Origin: an uncultured Pelagibacteraceae bacterium
GTDB taxonomy: Bacteria > Pseudomonadota > Alphaproteobacteria > Pelagibacterales > Pelagibacteraceae
Length of the DNA: 64,000 nt
Assembly (NCBI GenBank): GCA_902601895.1
Contig: CACKOU010000002.1
Span: 78,290 to 142,289 of the forward strand
Direction of reading: 5' to 3'
Within the stretch, counting starts at the first letter, position 1. Each line of letters starts with the position of its first letter. This document shows, piece after piece, positions 60,798 through 64,000 of this stretch. The notes beneath the pieces were generated by a model that was given only the letters and a program-made list of their open reading frames with translations, was not told the origin of the DNA and did not search any database. Position numbers and translations under genes: made by a program.

Positions 60798-61361
60798 ATG
60801 CCAGAAGCAGAAGTATTAAAAAAAATAACGGAATTTGAGGATAAATCTCTACTTATTGTAGATGATGATAACCCTTTTAGAGAAAGACTAGCTCGAGCGA
60901 TGGAGAAAAAGGGCTTTTCTGTTTCACAAGCAGAAGGTGTAAAAATCGGAATTGAGACACTAAAGACAATTAAACCATCATTTGCTGTTGTAGATCTTAG
61001 ATTAAATGATGGTAATGGGCTTGAAGTAGTTAAAGAAATACAAAAAAAAAATTCAGATAGCCGAATCGTAATGCTCACAGGTTATGGAAATATACCAACT
61101 GCAGTAGCAGCCATCAAAGAGGGCGCAATAGATTATTTAGCTAAACCAGCGGACGCAGATGATGTGGAAAAAGCACTTTTAGCTGATCCAAATAAAAAAG
61201 CAGCCCCACCAGAAAACCCAATGTCTGCTGATAGGGTTAAATGGGAACATATTCACAGAGTTTTTGAATTATGTAATAGAAATGTGTCTGAGACTGCAAG
61301 AAGACTTAAAATGCATCGAAGAACTCTTCAAAGAATTCTATCAAAAAGATCTCCAAGATAA
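60798..61361 (+). CDS. regA: RegA/PrrA/ActR-family response regulator
   Basis: This 187-residue two-domain regulator has a receiver domain (acidic VDDD at about 21-24, phosphoacceptor Asp66 in VVDLRLNDG, Thr in MLTGYG, Lys in LAKPAD) and a Fis-type helix-turn-helix at the C-terminus (VSETARRLKMHRRTLQRIL). RegA regulators of alphaproteobacteria respond to redox state through the kinase RegB/PrrB, which is not encoded here. It ends 2 bp from the convergent bioY stop. Confidence 0.94.
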   Translation: MPEAEVLKKITEFEDKSLLIVDDDNPFRERLARAMEKKGFSVSQAEGVKIGIETLKTIKPSFAVVDLRLNDGNGLEVVKEIQKKNSDSRIVMLTGYGNIPTAVAAIKEGAIDYLAKPADADDVEKALLADPNKKAAPPENPMSADRVKWEHIHRVFELCNRNVSETARRLKMHRRTLQRILSKRSPR

Positions 61362-61363
61362 TT

Positions 61364-61915
61364 CTAAATATATTTTCTAAATTTAATAATTTTATTAACT
61401 AAAGCTGTTAACAATAACATCTTAAATATTTCTGCGTAAAGGAATGGATAAACACCAAATTCTAATATTGGTTTATCCCAACCGATTAAATTTCCAAGCC
61501 ACAAAATACCCAAAATATATATTACTGATGTTGCAATTATAATTTTTAAAAAATTTAATATATGGTTTTTATCGTATGTAAATATGCCTGCTATCAGACA
61601 TGCAAATATAAAACCTATTAAATATCCCATTGTGGGACCAACAAAATAAGCTAATCCTATTCCTTTCTCTGGTGAGTTAGAAAATACCGGTAATCCCATA
61701 ATTCCTTCTATTAAATAAAAAACTACCGAAAGTACCCCGACTTTATATCCAAAGGAAATTCCTAAAAACAAAACTATAAATGTTTGCATAGTCATAGGAA
61801 CTGGATAAAAAGGTATTTTAATTTTTGCAGATATTGTCAATAAAATAGAACCTATTAATGCAAATATTACGATTTTAATTATTTTATTATTAGAAATTGA
61901 ATTTACTAATTCCAT
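61364..61915 (-). CDS. bioY: Biotin transporter BioY
   Basis: This 183-residue, six-helix S component of a biotin ECF transporter has AKIKIPFYPVPMTMQTFIVL, FYLIEGIMGLPVFS and YFVGPTMGYLIGFIFA. No energising EcfA/EcfT genes are nearby; BioY can work alone or with a shared module. The 100-bp gap to the polA fragment holds its leader, AT-rich with no clear riboswitch. Confidence 0.93.
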   Translation of the reverse strand: MELVNSISNNKIIKIVIFALIGSILLTISAKIKIPFYPVPMTMQTFIVLFLGISFGYKVGVLSVVFYLIEGIMGLPVFSNSPEKGIGLAYFVGPTMGYLIGFIFACLIAGIFTYDKNHILNFLKIIIATSVIYILGILWLGNLIGWDKPILEFGVYPFLYAEIFKMLLLTALVNKIIKFRKYI

Positions 61916-62015
61916 TAGCTTTAAATTACTATCTTAATAAAGTTTAATCCACTAATATTTATTAACAGGATGTTTTATTCTTACTATAATACGTCAATTT
62001 ATTATAAATTAAATT

Positions 62016-62240
62016 ATGGGAAAAATTAAAAAAACAGATCATTTCTATCTTATTGATGGGTCCGGATACATATTTAGAGCCTATTATGCATTGCCTCCAT
62101 TAACAAGAAAAAGTGATGGTTTGCCAGTAGGAGCAGTAAGTGGATTTTGTAACATGCTGTTTAAATTATTAGAGGATTCTAAATCTAGCGAAAATTTAGA
62201 AAAACCAACTCATTTTGATTTTTTTCATTTAAAGTCATAA
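62016..62240 (+). pseudogene. polA: Truncated 5' fragment of DNA polymerase I
   Basis: The first 66 or so of 74 residues match the start of the PolA 5'-3' exonuclease domain (DHFYLIDGSGYIFRAYYALPP-type opening, PVGAVSGFCNMLFKLL), ending at KPTHF. A normal PolA would go on with AVIFD or similar and about 850 more residues; here DFFHLKS and a stop follow, and nothing of the rest is found before the next gene at 62249. A TATAAT at 61985-61990 suggests its promoter is still there. It is either a genuine rearrangement remnant with a full polA elsewhere, or an assembly join. Confidence 0.85.
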
Positions 62241-62248
62241 AGTAAAAA

Positions 62249-63928
62249 ATGTTTTTAAAAATTTTTTGTTTTATAATATTAATTCTATACCAAACAAATC
62301 TCTATTCAAAAGCAGCGAATGAAAAAGAATTCAACCAGAAGTATCTATCAAATTATCTTTCAGCATTATTATCATTTGATAACCAGAAAAATAACGATGC
62401 TCTTAAGTTTTTTGAAAATTCAAAAATATTAATTCAATCGCATGATAGTTTTTTGCAAGAATATGTATTTTCTTTACTTTTGGATGGACAGGTTAATAAA
62501 GCAATTAAACAAGTAAAATATTCTAATACCTCAATAGGAGGAGATTTTTTTGAAGGAAATTTATTATTAATTTTAGATAACATTAATAAGAAAAAGTTTA
62601 AACAAGCAGCTTTGAAGTTAAAAAAATTGGAAAAGTTCAAAGAGGACGACTCATACAAATTTATAATTTATTCTAGCTTAAAAAGTTACATTGACCTTTT
62701 TATATATAAAAAGTCTGACATTGTTGAGCAATTTGGAAAATTAGATTTGATAAACATGGCTTTTCAAAATTGTTATTTGAATTCTAAAAAAACTGAGCCT
62801 TATTTTTTAAATTTAATTAATGATCCTCAAAATGATTACTCTAGATATACTTTTTTTTATTTAAGCAACAAAGTGTCTAATAATGACTTTGCAACAGTTG
62901 ATAATTTTGCTGATACAATAGATCTTTTAAGAAGTAGTTTGCTTATTTCTCAAGTAAAAAAATGGATAGATGAAAAAAAATATACAAAATTAACACAGCA
63001 TTTTTCATGTCAAAGTGAGAATGATATTTTGGCAGAATTCTTTTTCCTTATATCTAATTTTTATTCATCTCAAAGTAAATTTGAATACTCAAACATATAT
63101 TTAAATATTTCAAATTATTTAAATCCAAAATTTTATTTTAATTTATCATTAATAGCTGAAAACTATCAGTCTAATAATAATTATGATCTAGCAAAAAAAA
63201 CTTTCGAAAAATTTGATGATAAGGATGAAATATTTTTTTGGTACAAAACAAAGAAGATTGCCAGAATTATAGCAGAGGAAGAAAATTATGATGCAAGTTT
63301 GAACTATATATTAAAAAATCTTGAAAAATTTAATAATAAATCGACAAAGATGATTTATGATTTAGCAAATATTTACAAAAACTTTAAAAAATATGATGAG
63401 GCTATAAATTATTATACTTTGGCCTTAAAAAATTTGGATAAAAATTCTATGGCTTATGCAGATGTTCTTTATCGCAGAGGAGGAGCGTATGAAAGATTAA
63501 AAAATTATGATTTGGCGGATAAGGATTTGCTAAATTCAATTAAAATTAGACCTGACGAACCGTATACACTTAACTATCTAGCTTATAGTTGGTTAGAAAG
63601 AGGATATAAAATTGAAGAAGCAATAGAAATGTTAAATCAAGCTTACAAAGGGAAAGAAGAAGACCCTTATATAACAGACTCAGTTGGTTGGGGCTACTAT
63701 TTGACAGGAAATTATATTGAAGCAGAAAAATATTTAAGAAAAGCTGTTGAATTGTTACCAAGCGATCCTGTTGCAAGTGATCATTATGGAGATGTTCTTT
63801 GGCAATTAAATAGAAAAATCCAAGCTAATTATTTTTGGAAAAGTGCTTTAAATAGCGACGAAGCAGATGAAGAATTAAAAATTAAAGTTAAGGAAAAATT
63901 ATATAATGGCTTAAACAATAATTCTTAA
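62249..63928 (+). CDS. Secreted tetratricopeptide-repeat protein
   Basis: This 559-residue protein has a signal peptide (about 1-20, ending near YSKA) and several TPR units. The clearest are in the last 200 residues: IYKNFKKYDEAINYYTLALK, RRGGAYERLKNYDLADKDLL, YLAYSWLERGYKIEEAIEML and YLTGNYIEAEKYLRKAVELL. Proteins of this kind next to ispE are common in alphaproteobacteria; function unknown, probably periplasmic scaffolding. It stops directly against ispE. Confidence 0.85.
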   Translation: MFLKIFCFIILILYQTNLYSKAANEKEFNQKYLSNYLSALLSFDNQKNNDALKFFENSKILIQSHDSFLQEYVFSLLLDGQVNKAIKQVKYSNTSIGGDFFEGNLLLILDNINKKKFKQAALKLKKLEKFKEDDSYKFIIYSSLKSYIDLFIYKKSDIVEQFGKLDLINMAFQNCYLNSKKTEPYFLNLINDPQNDYSRYTFFYLSNKVSNNDFATVDNFADTIDLLRSSLLISQVKKWIDEKKYTKLTQHFSCQSENDILAEFFFLISNFYSSQSKFEYSNIYLNISNYLNPKFYFNLSLIAENYQSNNNYDLAKKTFEKFDDKDEIFFWYKTKKIARIIAEEENYDASLNYILKNLEKFNNKSTKMIYDLANIYKNFKKYDEAINYYTLALKNLDKNSMAYADVLYRRGGAYERLKNYDLADKDLLNSIKIRPDEPYTLNYLAYSWLERGYKIEEAIEMLNQAYKGKEEDPYITDSVGWGYYLTGNYIEAEKYLRKAVELLPSDPVASDHYGDVLWQLNRKIQANYFWKSALNSDEADEELKIKVKEKLYNGLNNNS

Positions 63929-64000
63929 ATGAAGTTTCATAAAATAAAATCATTTGCAAAAGTAAACTTAACTTTAAAAATTCTAAATAAATACTCAAAT
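63929..64000 (+). CDS. ispE: 4-diphosphocytidyl-2-C-methyl-D-erythritol kinase, N-terminal part (runs off the window)
   Basis: Twenty-four codons from ATG 63929 encode KSFAKVNLTLKILNKY, the opening strand of IspE (AK-x-N-L-x-L), a GHMP kinase of the non-mevalonate isoprenoid pathway. The ATG begins immediately after the TPR gene's stop. The rest lies beyond the right edge. Confidence 0.85.
   Translation, partial: MKFHKIKSFAKVNLTLKILNKYSN

Overview
The window is very AT-rich, densely packed chromosomal DNA from a marine alphaproteobacterium of the SAR11 (Pelagibacterales) type. The evidence is a complete DMSP-demethylation set (dmdC-dmdB-dmdA), a SAM-II riboswitch in front of metX, the alphaproteobacterial gene orders sdhCDAB / mdh-sucCDAB-lpd and atpHAGDC, a class I lysyl-tRNA synthetase, lysine/asparagine/isoleucine-rich proteins, and spacers that are usually 0-30 bp. 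No phage, insertion sequence, CRISPR array, rRNA or tRNA gene was found. No gene-free stretch exceeds 300 bp; the largest are about 180 bp (47238-47417), 145 bp (60653-60797), 102 bp (33354-33455), 100 bp (61916-62015) and the 159 bp between dapF and ffh.

Layout. 1-4278: a partial gamma-glutamyltransferase, then an MFS carrier, an EamA-type carrier, an alpha/beta hydrolase and a small secreted protein. 4271-9269: protein targeting and ribosome genes, with ftsY-dapF leftward and ffh-rpsP-trmD-rplS rightward; a compact GC-rich RNA structure fills the ffh leader. 9279-12390: leuCDB (leucine synthesis). 12423-16986: dmdC-dmdB-dmdA (DMSP to methanethiol). 17001-31378: asd, sdhCDAB, mmsA, mdh, sucCDAB and lpd, so succinate dehydrogenase, malate dehydrogenase, succinyl-CoA ligase and 2-oxoglutarate dehydrogenase lie in one run. 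31398-38241: priA and the F1 part of ATP synthase. 38234-44739: a leftward nine-gene run rplU-rpmA-obgE-proB-proA-nadD-rsfS-ctpA-rppH with a good promoter. 44804-47237: gloB-metW-metX under the SAM-II riboswitch, divergent from hisC-tyrA (47418-49386). 49388-52942: a leftward NlpC/P60 - AmpG-like - TrkH group. 53029-56503: lysS, pyrD, rpmB and a queuosine-precursor transporter. 56504-60652: a leftward polyamine block (agmatine deiminase, N-carbamoylputrescine amidase, deoxyhypusine-synthase-like protein, ornithine/lysine-type decarboxylase). 60798-61915: a RegA/PrrA response regulator and bioY. 62016-64000: a truncated 5' piece of polA, a TPR protein and the start of ispE.

How the genes work together. 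The window joins carbon and energy flow (TCA enzymes feeding ATP synthase), reduced-sulfur use (DMSP demethylation yields methanethiol; MetX/MetW make methionine and are repressed by SAM), and core protein synthesis and export. I see no clear new defence or mobile system. The signals most worth a second look are the structured RNA before ffh, the broken polA at about 62.2 kb, the histidine-free SdhD, the repeat-bearing tail of ribosomal protein S16 beside a missing rimM, the TTAATTAA palindromes that supply both stop codons at two convergent junctions, and the deoxyhypusine-synthase-like gene inside the polyamine block.
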